A DNA stretch of 64,000 nt from Puniceicoccaceae bacterium Marseille-Q1082. Its GTDB lineage: Bacteria; Verrucomicrobiota; Verrucomicrobiia; Opitutales; Intestinicryptomonadaceae. The notes under the pieces are model-generated. The model made no database searches. It was not told the origin of the DNA and worked only from the letters and a program-made list of their open reading frames with translations. This document shows, piece by piece, positions 35,183 through 42,576 of the stretch. The stretch spans positions 1,631,671-1,695,670 of the forward strand of contig CAJGBI010000001.1 in assembly GCA_904424815.1 (NCBI GenBank), written 5' to 3'. Position 1 is the first letter of the stretch. Every line of letters begins with the position of its first letter. The position numbers and the translations under genes are program-made.

Positions 35183-35816
35183 AGCGGCCGTAGACTTCCA
35201 CTTCGATATAGTGGTTCATGTCGTTCGTAGTATTCCCGTTCGAGAATAGGCGGATATAGCGCGCCTTGACGGGGGGATTTACGACGACGAGCTTGCCGAT
35301 ATTGGTTTCGATGTAGGCCTTGTCCTTGCCGGCGCCCTTTTTGGCGGAATTGTCGTGGTCGTTGTTATAGATGGTGGTGACGCCTTTGAGGAATTCGGGG
35401 TCGTCGGAGATTTGGATTACGACGTCCTTGTAGGCGCGCTCCTGGCTATGGTAGTGCCACATGGCGACCGCGAAAATCTCGGTCTGCTTTTCGAGGTCAA
35501 TCTGAACCCATTGGAGGCCGTTCATGAGCTCTACATAGCAGCCTTCGGCGGCTTCCTTGTCGCCGTCGGTTATGAGCTCGAGTTCTCCGATGAGCGGGAA
35601 GTCGTCGGAGCTGGTGACCTTTTTGCCCTTGGCGACATTCTTTACGTCTTCGGGAACGTCGGGTTCGGGATTGGGAGTCTTGGGCTCGAGGTTGGGGAGC
35701 TTGACCGGAACGGGGGTTCCGGTGAGCTGTGCCCTAGGGACTACGAGTTTAAGCGGTTTTGCGCTGAGTGCAAAGGCGAAAGCCAATGCGGAAACGGCGA
35801 TGAGAATTTTTTTCAT
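35181..35816 (-). CDS. Secreted discoidin (F5/8 type C)-like protein
   Basis: 211 residues from ATG 35816 (MKKILIAVSALAFAFALSAK, a clear signal peptide); the longer frame upstream is inside the next gene. A Pro-rich linker (PNLEPKTPNPEPDVPEDV) precedes a galactose-binding-like beta-sandwich: NVAKGKKVTSSDD, LITDGDKEAAEGCYVELMNGLQWVQIDLEKQTEIFAVAMWHYHS, VVIQISDDPEF, and KARYIRLFSNGNTTNDMNHYIEVEVYG. Such domains bind sugars or accompany glycan-active enzymes. It is the last gene of the operon starting at 39152. Its TGA overlaps the end of the MITE-like element. Confidence 0.78.
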   Translation of the reverse strand: MKKILIAVSALAFAFALSAKPLKLVVPRAQLTGTPVPVKLPNLEPKTPNPEPDVPEDVKNVAKGKKVTSSDDFPLIGELELITDGDKEAAEGCYVELMNGLQWVQIDLEKQTEIFAVAMWHYHSQERAYKDVVIQISDDPEFLKGVTTIYNNDHDNSAKKGAGKDKAYIETNIGKLVVVNPPVKARYIRLFSNGNTTNDMNHYIEVEVYGR

Positions 35817-35848
35817 TTTCGATTGGTATTGGTTAAGGGTTAAAAAAA

Positions 35849-37288
35849 TCAGCTCTCGACGACAAAGTCGGACTCGCTGAATTCGAGGGGGCCTTCCTTG
35901 ATGGCGTCGCGCGCTTTGAATACGGCGGCTTCCGCGGCGTAGGCGTGTTCGGCGTCGCAATTGAGCTTGGCCTTGCCCATGACCGCATTGAAGAAGTTTT
36001 CGATATGGTACATGTGGATTGGCTTTTTAGCGACGTCGGGTTCGTAGCCGGCTATTTTTTCAGGGAAAGAGTAGCCGACGAGCGCCTTGCTCTCGCGGGC
36101 GTCCGCCACGGCGGTGGACGCGGCTGCCGCGTCTCCGGAGCCTATGACGCCCTGCTTCACGAGGTCGTCCCAATCCGGAGCGTTGTTTTCGCGGAAGAGC
36201 TTGGTGAGGGCGGGATTTTCCGACATTTTCAGGGTGCCCTGGTCGCCCATGAAAGATTCGAAATAGCCGCCGCCGGAGGAAGTCGTCGTCAGAACCTGAT
36301 AGAATGCCTGCGCCTTCTTGCCCTGGAAGGTTTTGTCGAACTCAAAAATGCACATTACGTTGTCGTCCCAGTCGTGCGCGGGCGAGCCGTCGGGCTTTTT
36401 ATAATAGTCGCGGTTGCCGGAGGCCATCACGCGCGTGGGATGCGAGCCGAGCATCCAGCCGAATATGTCGATCTGGTGGGCGCCCAAGTCGGATATGGCG
36501 CCTCCGCCGAGCCCCTTGTGCCAACGCCAGTTTCTGAACTGGTTCATATCCTTATAGCCGTACTCCTTGAGCTTTTCCACCGGGATTTCGGCCTTGGCGG
36601 GCCAAGTGAGATCCTGGGAAACGGCTCTGTTCCACTGCCCATTGCAGGCCATTATGTTGCCGCAGATGTTGTGCTTGCGCAGCAGGACGTCGCGGGCGTA
36701 GATGTAGCGGGGGTTGGAAGTCCTCTGGTGGCCGATTTGGAGAAGCTTTCCGCTCTTGCGGGCGGCTTTCACCATGCTCCTGGCGCCTTCGAGAGTGTCG
36801 GACATCATCTTTTCGCAATAGACGTTGACGCCGGCGTTGAGGAAGTCGACAGTCATGGGCGCGTGCCAGAAGTCGGGAGTTGCGATGACGACGGCATCGA
36901 GCTCCTTGGCGTGGTTTTTGATGAGATCCTTGTAGTTTTCACCCTTGACTTCGCCTATTCTGCCTTTCTTGACGAGGGGCGCATAGGGGTCTTTCCCGCC
37001 GAGGTTTATGGTGTACCTGGCGGGTTTCTGTTTGAGCTGCCTCATTATGGTGGCCGCGGCGTAGTTGCACCTGGGCTGCCAGATGTCGCAAATTGCGACA
37101 AAGTTGATGTAGGGCAGCTTGAGAAGGCTGTTCATGAGGACTTCGCCTTCCGCCCCGTATCCTACGACGGCGACGTTCACCTTGTCGCCGCCCTTGCGCT
37201 GGGCGGAAAGCATGCCCGGGGAGAGCACGAGCCCGCCGGCGGCGGTTCCCGCCAATTTGAGGAAATCTCTGCGGTTGAAATTATTCAT
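35849..37288 (-). CDS. Tat-exported Gfo/Idh/MocA-family oxidoreductase
   Basis: 479 residues. The N-terminus is a twin-arginine signal (FNRRDFLKLAGTAAGGLVLS). The Rossmann domain begins VNVAVVGYGAEGEVLMNSLLK and has ICDIWQPR and VVIATPDFWHAPMTVDFLNAGVNVYCEKMM (the EK motif of the family). The C-terminal domain has WRWHKGLGGGAISDLGAHQIDIFGWMLG. It would oxidise or reduce a sugar or inositol derivative with NAD(P) in the periplasm, with the cofactor carried through Tat. Operon: TIM-barrel isomerase, DoxX-like, this gene, discoidin-like. Confidence 0.9.
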   Translation of the reverse strand: MNNFNRRDFLKLAGTAAGGLVLSPGMLSAQRKGGDKVNVAVVGYGAEGEVLMNSLLKLPYINFVAICDIWQPRCNYAAATIMRQLKQKPARYTINLGGKDPYAPLVKKGRIGEVKGENYKDLIKNHAKELDAVVIATPDFWHAPMTVDFLNAGVNVYCEKMMSDTLEGARSMVKAARKSGKLLQIGHQRTSNPRYIYARDVLLRKHNICGNIMACNGQWNRAVSQDLTWPAKAEIPVEKLKEYGYKDMNQFRNWRWHKGLGGGAISDLGAHQIDIFGWMLGSHPTRVMASGNRDYYKKPDGSPAHDWDDNVMCIFEFDKTFQGKKAQAFYQVLTTTSSGGGYFESFMGDQGTLKMSENPALTKLFRENNAPDWDDLVKQGVIGSGDAAAASTAVADARESKALVGYSFPEKIAGYEPDVAKKPIHMYHIENFFNAVMGKAKLNCDAEHAYAAEAAVFKARDAIKEGPLEFSESDFVVES

Positions 37289-37323
37289 AATTTTATATCG
37301 TATTTATTGTAAAAAGTTAAGAA

Positions 37324-37941
37324 CTACTCTTTGTCACAGCACTTGCAAAATCCGAACTTTTTGCAGGGCAGAAGCTCGAACTTGTTGTAGTCCGCAAGGA
37401 ACAGGGCGGCGACGATTAGGATCATATGCACGCCGAGATACGCTATGCCCGCGGCGGCGCTCGGACCCATGTTAGGCTCGAGGATTATGAAGCCCCACGT
37501 CAGGGAGATGTACAGCAGCCCCATCAGGAAGAGGGAAACGCGCGTGCATATCCCGAGCAAAACCGTGAGCCCGAGAGCGATGAGCGCGTATCCGAGAACC
37601 GCCGCATACGGGCCTACCATAAACGAGGGCATGAGGGGGCTAGCGCTAAACGTTTCGATGGTCATCGGGCCCTTTTCTGGCAGGCCGTGGTAGGTGGATA
37701 TGCTGATGACGTCTATCGTTCCGCTGATTTTTTCGGGAATGTCGGTGACGAGTTCGGCGGCTTCGCTGCGCGACAATCCGTCCGCCATGGCCTCCTTTAT
37801 CTTAGCCTCGTATTCGGGGTTGGGAATTTCCCCGTTTACCTTGCCGATAAATTTAGTCAGCCCCGTGCCGATTGCCCTTGCCGCAAGCCAAAAGCGGAGC
37901 AGCCAAAAGGCCATTGTATAAGTGATATTTGAGAATTTCAT
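37324..37941 (-). CDS. DoxX-like integral membrane protein
   Basis: 205 residues with about four hydrophobic helices (MAFWLLRFWLAARAIGTGLTKF; FMVGPYAAVLGYALIALGLTVLLGIC; LFLMGLLYISLTWGFII; AAGIAYLGVHMILIVAALFLAD) and a periplasmic-type loop. It ends in a cysteine-rich tail CKKFGFCKCCDKE. DoxX-family proteins are often associated with electron transfer, matching the oxidoreductase encoded 35 bases downstream. The Cys tail could bind metal or form disulfides. Confidence 0.65.
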   Translation of the reverse strand: MKFSNITYTMAFWLLRFWLAARAIGTGLTKFIGKVNGEIPNPEYEAKIKEAMADGLSRSEAAELVTDIPEKISGTIDVISISTYHGLPEKGPMTIETFSASPLMPSFMVGPYAAVLGYALIALGLTVLLGICTRVSLFLMGLLYISLTWGFIILEPNMGPSAAAGIAYLGVHMILIVAALFLADYNKFELLPCKKFGFCKCCDKE

Positions 37942-38111
37942 TATATTTATTTTCTATTTTAGATTGGAAAAGGAATAAGCCCTTTCGAAAAAACCTATAC
38001 CCCGCGCGCGCATTTTGTAAAGAAAAAACACAATACGCGGAGCGCAAAAAATCGGCAAACGAAAGGCTGCGGAAAGCCGACGCGGCCTCCCGCAGCCGAG
38101 GGGCCGAAAGA

Positions 38112-39152
38112 CTACTGGTTAGAGGTGTCGAAAGCGGAGTCGAACGCGATTTCCGAGCGGGGGAAATCGAAGGAGCGCACGCGGGCGGCGGACTCCGTCG
38201 CGCCGTGGATCCTGTCCATGCGCCCGTCCTCCCACTCGACCGAGAGCGGGCCGTTGTAGCCTATGTCGTTGAGGGCGACGATTATCTCCTCAAAATTGAT
38301 GTCGCCGTGGCCGATGGAGCGGAAGTCCCAGTACCTGCGGGGGTCGCAGAACTCCGTGTGCCCGCCGAATACGCCGGCTTCGCCATTGCCGTGCCCCCAC
38401 CAGACGTCCTTCATGTGGGCGTGGAAAATCCTGTCGGAGAACTTGCGGATAAATTTGACGTAGTCCACGCCCTGATAGCCGAAGTGCGAGGGGTCGTAAT
38501 TGAAACCGAAGCGCTTGTGGCAATTCACGGCTTTGAGCGCCCTTTCGGCGGAGGCGATGTCGAAGGCGATTTCCGTCGGATGGACTTCGAGCGCAAAGTT
38601 TACGCCCTGCGCGTCGAAAGCGTCGAGAATGGGCGTCCAGCGCTTTGCGAAATCGGCGTATCCGGCCTCTATCATCTCCTTGGACGCCGGCGGGAAAGAG
38701 TAGAGATACTGCCAGATGGAAGAGCCCGTAAAGCCCGTGACCGTCGGGGCGATGGGGGAGGCCGCGAGGGAATCGGGGCGCATTTCCATGAAAGTTTTGC
38801 ACACTGAGGCGGTTTTTACCATCTCTTCCGCCGCGCGCCGGCGCACGCCCTCGGGGTCGCCGTCGCCCCAGATATAGTCCTGCATCATAGCCCTGTGGCG
38901 CGAATCGATGTTGTCGCACACGCACTGGCCGACGAGGTGGTTGGAGAGCGCAAAGCAGTTGAGCCCGTTGGAGGCGAGAATGTCCCAGCGGCTTTTGAGG
39001 TAGTCCTTGTCTCCGGCCTTCGTCATGTCGAAATGGTTTGCCGTAAGCGCGATTTCAAGGCCCTCGTAGCCCATTTTTTTCGCGAGGGGCGCGAGGTCTT
39101 CGAGTTTCATGTCGGCCCATTGGCCGGTAAACAGAGTCAGAGGTCTTGCCAT
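38112..39152 (-). CDS. Sugar phosphate isomerase/epimerase (xylose-isomerase-like TIM barrel)
   Basis: 346 residues, cytoplasmic (no signal). Family features: [61 protein letters not shown] (Glu ligand), [36 protein letters not shown] (Asp and His ligands), and [26 protein letters not shown] (Glu ligand). These metal ligands define the AP_endonuclease_2 superfamily. AAAGGAAAT just ahead of the ATG is a good ribosome site. It is the first gene of the operon, which continues with the DoxX-like, Gfo/Idh and discoidin-like genes and probably converts an oxidised sugar. Confidence 0.88.
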   Translation of the reverse strand: MARPLTLFTGQWADMKLEDLAPLAKKMGYEGLEIALTANHFDMTKAGDKDYLKSRWDILASNGLNCFALSNHLVGQCVCDNIDSRHRAMMQDYIWGDGDPEGVRRRAAEEMVKTASVCKTFMEMRPDSLAASPIAPTVTGFTGSSIWQYLYSFPPASKEMIEAGYADFAKRWTPILDAFDAQGVNFALEVHPTEIAFDIASAERALKAVNCHKRFGFNYDPSHFGYQGVDYVKFIRKFSDRIFHAHMKDVWWGHGNGEAGVFGGHTEFCDPRRYWDFRSIGHGDINFEEIIVALNDIGYNGPLSVEWEDGRMDRIHGATESAARVRSFDFPRSEIAFDSAFDTSNQ

Positions 39153-39395
39153 AGTAGATTTCCTTTGTTTGTTACAATGCGTTAGTGGAAATAAAATAAT
39201 ACCCGCTCCGCCCGCTCTTCAAGCATTTTTCTGCGGGCGCAAATTTTTTTGCCCCGCGCGCGCCGCGCACGCTCTAATATATATGCGATTGCGACGCTAT
39301 TTTGCGCGGCGGGCGCAAAAGTTTAATTTTCTTGATTTTTTTCGGAAGCCTGCGCAAAATTGGCGCAAATTTTTTATAAACCCCGACAGCCCAAT

Positions 39396-39728
39396 ATGGA
39401 AATCACAGAAGAAAAAAGCAACGACGTGTCGATTATAGCCCTCAACGGGAGGCTCAACGTTACGACAACCGCCGACCTCGAAAAAGCCTTCAACAAGCTC
39501 TTTGACGAAAACTGCACAAAGATCCTCGTGGACTGCCGCGACCTCGAATACATCAGCAGCGCGGGGTTGCGCGTGCTGCTCGCCGCCGCCAAACAGTTCA
39601 AAAAGATCTCCGGCGAAATCGCCCTCTCGGGGCTCAGCCAAAACGTCAAGCAGGTGTTCGAGATCTCCGGATTCACCACGATATTCCCGATCTACACCAC
39701 CCGCGACGAAGCCATAAAAAGCTTCTGA
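39396..39728 (+). CDS. STAS-domain anti-sigma-factor antagonist
   Basis: 110 residues from MEITEEK (ATG 39396). A single STAS domain like SpoIIAA/RsbV: VSIIALNGRLNVTTTADLEKAF, ILVDCRDLEYISSAGLRVLLAAAKQFK, with the phospho-acceptor serine in ISSAGL. Such proteins are switched by phosphorylation and release a sigma factor from its anti-sigma kinase. Neither a kinase, phosphatase nor sigma factor is adjacent, so the partner is elsewhere. Confidence 0.9.
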   Translation: MEITEEKSNDVSIIALNGRLNVTTTADLEKAFNKLFDENCTKILVDCRDLEYISSAGLRVLLAAAKQFKKISGEIALSGLSQNVKQVFEISGFTTIFPIYTTRDEAIKSF

Positions 39729-39765
39729 GGGATCCGGCGACCGGCGCGGACACTCCCGCCGCAAT

Positions 39766-39794
39766 TCCGCCCGCATTTTTGGGCGGATTTTTTT
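39766..39794 (+). terminator. Intrinsic terminator after the STAS gene
   Basis: TCCGCCC (39766-39772) and GGGCGGA (39781-39787) followed by seven T residues. Confidence 0.85.
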
Positions 39795-40188
39795 GCGCCC
39801 GAATTTCCGCGGAACAAACGCGCGCTTTGCGGCGCCGAAAAATGGCGCGAAAAAAAACGCGGTCGCATTCGCGCGTATCATTAACCGCGAGCTTCATAAA
39901 GAAAAACTCATAGCGCCCTGCGACTCGTGCGCCTCCGCATTCGCGGCGCAAACCGATTGAGCGGGCGCCGCCCTGCCCTGCGGGAACCTCTGCCCCGCCG
40001 CGCCGCCGCGCATATCGAGAGCGCAAATTCAAGCCCCGAATGCTCGGCGGGCGCAAGATTTTTCTTCGACTGCCGCGCGGTTCTGGCCGGCAACACCTAA
40101 GGCGGCGCCGGAAAGGGCGCGAACTACACCGGGGAATGATATTCGCCCTCGGCATCGGCGGCCGGCTGATCGCGCCGTTTCGGGCGCG
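39795..40188. other. Intergenic region, no gene seen
   Basis: About 390 bases between convergent genes. Open frames on both strands are Arg-rich and without start signals. No repeat or RNA recognised. Confidence 0.5.
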
Positions 40189-40908
40189 CTACCTGCCCGC
40201 CGCGGAAAACTCTATTGTTACGACGCACTTGACGTCCTTTTCAAAGCTTGAAGTGTCGTACATTCCCCAGTCGCTCGTATCGTTGGACAGCGGGCGCGTA
40301 ATCTGGAATATCCCCTGCGACGCCGACACGACGGGCCCGAGCTTGGAGCCGCTGCCGCTCACGAGCTTTTCCGCCCTTTCGCGCGCGTTTTGGGCGGCGG
40401 CCTCGAGCAGCCGCATTTTGAGCGATTCCAATCCGGTATAATAATACCGCGCCTCCCCGGGGAAAATCGGGACGCCGCTTTTGAGGAGCTCGGAACACGC
40501 GGCTTCAACATTGACGATTTCTTCGCGCGAGTTTGCGGAGACGGAAATCGAAAGCGCCGCCGCATACGCTTCCACTACATTTGTAGTTGCCCCCTTTTCG
40601 ACCTTGTAGACGGGGCTTGCGGATACGGCGGAAAATTCCGCGCGCCGGACGGAACGCTTTTCAAACTCCGCCTTCGCGAGCGCCGCGAATTTCTCCGCTT
40701 CCGCCGCCGCCGCGCGCAGGGACGGGGCGCGCACGTAAATCTTGGCGCCCCATTCGGCGGCGTCGCTTTGGACGCGCTCTACGGCGGTTCCCTTGACTTT
40801 TATCCCCCCTGCGTTGCGGAACACAACCGACGGGTTGACGAGTATCGCGGCGCACGCAACAAGCGCGCACGCCAGAATTGCCGAGCAAAATATAACGGTT
40901 TTTTTCAT
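40189..40908 (-). CDS. SIMPL (DUF541) domain exported protein
   Basis: 239 residues from ATG 40908 (MKKTVIFCSAILACALVACAAILV, signal anchor or signal peptide). SIMPL-type features: VFRNAGGIKVKGTAVERVQSDAAEWGAKIYVRA, YKVEKGATTNVVEAYAAALSISVSA, and YYYTGLESLKMRLLEAAAQNARERAEKLVSGSGSKLGPVVSASQGIFQIT. These are conserved blocks of the periplasmic DUF541 family related to BP26/OMP28; biological role poorly defined. It is divergent from the cobalamin-riboswitch operon. Confidence 0.8.
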   Translation of the reverse strand: MKKTVIFCSAILACALVACAAILVNPSVVFRNAGGIKVKGTAVERVQSDAAEWGAKIYVRAPSLRAAAAEAEKFAALAKAEFEKRSVRRAEFSAVSASPVYKVEKGATTNVVEAYAAALSISVSANSREEIVNVEAACSELLKSGVPIFPGEARYYYTGLESLKMRLLEAAAQNARERAEKLVSGSGSKLGPVVSASQGIFQITRPLSNDTSDWGMYDTSSFEKDVKCVVTIEFSAAGR

Positions 40909-41136
40909 TGCAAAAGCTTTGAGAAAAAACGGGGCCGCCGCGTTCAAATTCGACGGCGAAAATCGAAAAATATTTTGGGCGCGGAGAATTTCCCGCAAAC
41001 CTTCCGCAAAAAATAATCCCAAAAAAACGTTTGACATTTCCGCACGGCGTCAATTTTCATTGCGGGCAGTTCATTTTCATGCGGATTTTTTTTTAATCCG
41101 ACAGCCGGCAATGAAGCAAGCCGGCGGCGACATTTT

Positions 41137-41295
41137 CAGGCAAACGGAAGTCCGTGAGAATCGGACGCGGTCGCGCCTCTGTAATCGTCCTCAAAATCCG
41201 GGCACAAAGCCACTGCGCAAAGCGCGGGAAGGCGCACGGAAGGCGGGCGGGAATTTTCCTCCCCCCGCCGGGACGCAAGCCAGAAGACGTGCCTG
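41137..41295 (+). promoter_or_regulatory. Cobalamin (adenosylcobalamin-type) riboswitch
   Basis: The closing stem P1 is CAGGCA (41137-41142) / TGCCTG (41290-41295). Between them lie conserved blocks in order: GGAAGTCCGTGAGAATCGGA, GCGGTCGCGCCTCTGTAATCG, GCCACTG (41209-41215), GGGAAGG (41226-41232) and the B12-box-like AAGCCAGAAGACGTGCCTG. This order and spacing match the Cbl riboswitch consensus. About 170 bases of leader separate it from the ATG at 41464, including a stem GCCTCCC/GGGAGGC near the ribosome site. It should shut off the operon when B12 is plentiful. Confidence 0.9.
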
Positions 41296-41463
41296 GAAAT
41301 TTCCCTTTGATTCCCGCGCAAGGAAGACAGAGGGCTTGGTTGCGATTCGGCACGGCGCCCGTTTTTCCGTCAAATCCCGCGCGCCATGCGCCTTTTTTCG
41401 CCCGCAAGCCTCCCCCGTTTTCCGGAGAGGGAGGCAAAATTCCAAAACGAAAAAAGGCAAACT

Positions 41464-42462
41464 ATGAAATTGAAAAAAATATCGGCGCTGGGCGCGGGCC
41501 TGGCAATGGCGGCGGCGGCAAACGCGGCCGCAATATCGTTTGACGACGTTCCGATCCGCGGAAACTGGGAATTCTCATACACGGACTACTCCGTCTACGG
41601 AGGCGAAGACGTATACGAATGGTCGCCGTCGCCCTCCGGTTCGGTGGAGTCGTGGCAGGCCATGCCGGCAAATGTCGGCAGGTTTGAGTGGAATTCTGCG
41701 GTGGACGGCATTTCGGGCGGATTGCAGTTCAAGACTACCTCATACAATTACGAATATTACAACGGCGGCGGATTTCTGCTCTCAAATTCCTCCGACACAT
41801 CAAACATATCGTATTCAAACGACCTCTGCTCCGTCACCGGAACCGGCGCGGGGGGCTCGCAACAATACGCGGTATTTTACGGCAACGTCTCCGATTCAAA
41901 CGGGGTTGCGAGCAAAACCGCGTACAAGGGGACCGAATATTTTTCTACGGTGCCCGAAACCTACCAGCTGGTTTTTGACGACATCGTTTCGGTGAGCTCG
42001 GTAGACATAGCCAACACGCTCGTCGGCGCAAAAATACTCGGCAATCCCGACAGTTCGATGAATATGGGCTACACCGAAAGCGAAGGCGGGCTCATCGTAT
42101 ACGACAGCGTTTACAACACCGACGACGCGTTTTTCGCCGTCCTAATCCGCGGGATATACGCGGACGGAACTCTGACTGAAACCGACGAGGCGGTATGCTA
42201 TGTGCTCGCCTCCCACGGATTCCTCAGCGAAGAATGGAACACTGTCGACCTGTCCTCGCTTTCCGCCGACGGGCTGATAGGGCTGGACTTCCAAATCCTC
42301 TCGTCCTTCGGCAACGCATGGGGCATGACGTCTCCCGCGTATTTCGCGCTCGACAACATCGTATACGGAGCGGTTCCGGAACCCGCAGCCGTCTCCGCAT
42401 TATTCGGAATGCTCGCGCTCTCAACGGCGCTGCGCAACAGAAAGATTTCTTCACGCAAATAA
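41464..42462 (+). CDS. DUF4465-like PEP-CTERM protein, putative cobamide-capture surface protein
   Basis: 332 residues: signal peptide (KKISALGAGLAMAAAANAAA), a beta-sandwich region, and tail VPEPAAVSALFGMLALSTAL-RNRKISSRK. The body shows the DUF4465 pattern: opening ISFDDVPIRGNWEFSYTDYSVY, NDLCSVTGTGAGGSQQYAVFYG, VSSVDIANTLVGAKIL, AVLIRGIYADGTLTETDEAVCYVLAS, and WNTVDLSSLSADGLIGLDFQILSSFGNAWGMTSPAYFALDNIVYG. As I recall, related surface lipoproteins (BtuH type) of Bacteroidetes bind B12. Here the lipid anchor is replaced by a PEP-CTERM tail. It is the first gene after the cobalamin riboswitch, upstream of btuB. Confidence 0.78.
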   Translation: MKLKKISALGAGLAMAAAANAAAISFDDVPIRGNWEFSYTDYSVYGGEDVYEWSPSPSGSVESWQAMPANVGRFEWNSAVDGISGGLQFKTTSYNYEYYNGGGFLLSNSSDTSNISYSNDLCSVTGTGAGGSQQYAVFYGNVSDSNGVASKTAYKGTEYFSTVPETYQLVFDDIVSVSSVDIANTLVGAKILGNPDSSMNMGYTESEGGLIVYDSVYNTDDAFFAVLIRGIYADGTLTETDEAVCYVLASHGFLSEEWNTVDLSSLSADGLIGLDFQILSSFGNAWGMTSPAYFALDNIVYGAVPEPAAVSALFGMLALSTALRNRKISSRK

Positions 42463-42469
42463 CCAACGG

Positions 42470-42515
42470 CGCGGGGCGCGCGGCTTTTCGTTTTTCGCGC
42501 GCGCCCCGCGTTTTT
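42470..42515 (+). terminator. Strong hairpin with T-run between the DUF4465-like gene and btuB
   Basis: CGCGGGGCGCGCG (42470-42482) and CGCGCGCCCCGCG (42498-42510), then TTTTT. A perfect 13-bp stem eight bases after the stop. It should reduce transcription into btuB, giving more of the first protein. Confidence 0.7.
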
Positions 42516-42523
42516 CATTTTGC

Positions 42524-42560
42524 GGCAACGCGCTCCCGCCGCCGGCGGGAGCGCGTTGCC
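42524..42560 (+). promoter_or_regulatory. 17-bp perfect hairpin immediately upstream of btuB
   Basis: GGCAACGCGCTCCCGCC (42524-42540) pairs perfectly with 42544-42560 around a 3-base loop. There is no T-run. It ends 16 bases before the GTG start of btuB, so it may protect the downstream transcript or affect translation. Confidence 0.6.
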
Positions 42561-42576
42561 CCACGGAAGCCCAAAA

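Noticed and set aside
35945-37312. 455-codon plus-strand frame opposite the Gfo/Idh oxidoreductase
   Set aside because: The minus-strand protein has a Tat signal and full family motifs; the plus frame is Val/Gly-rich antisense translation.
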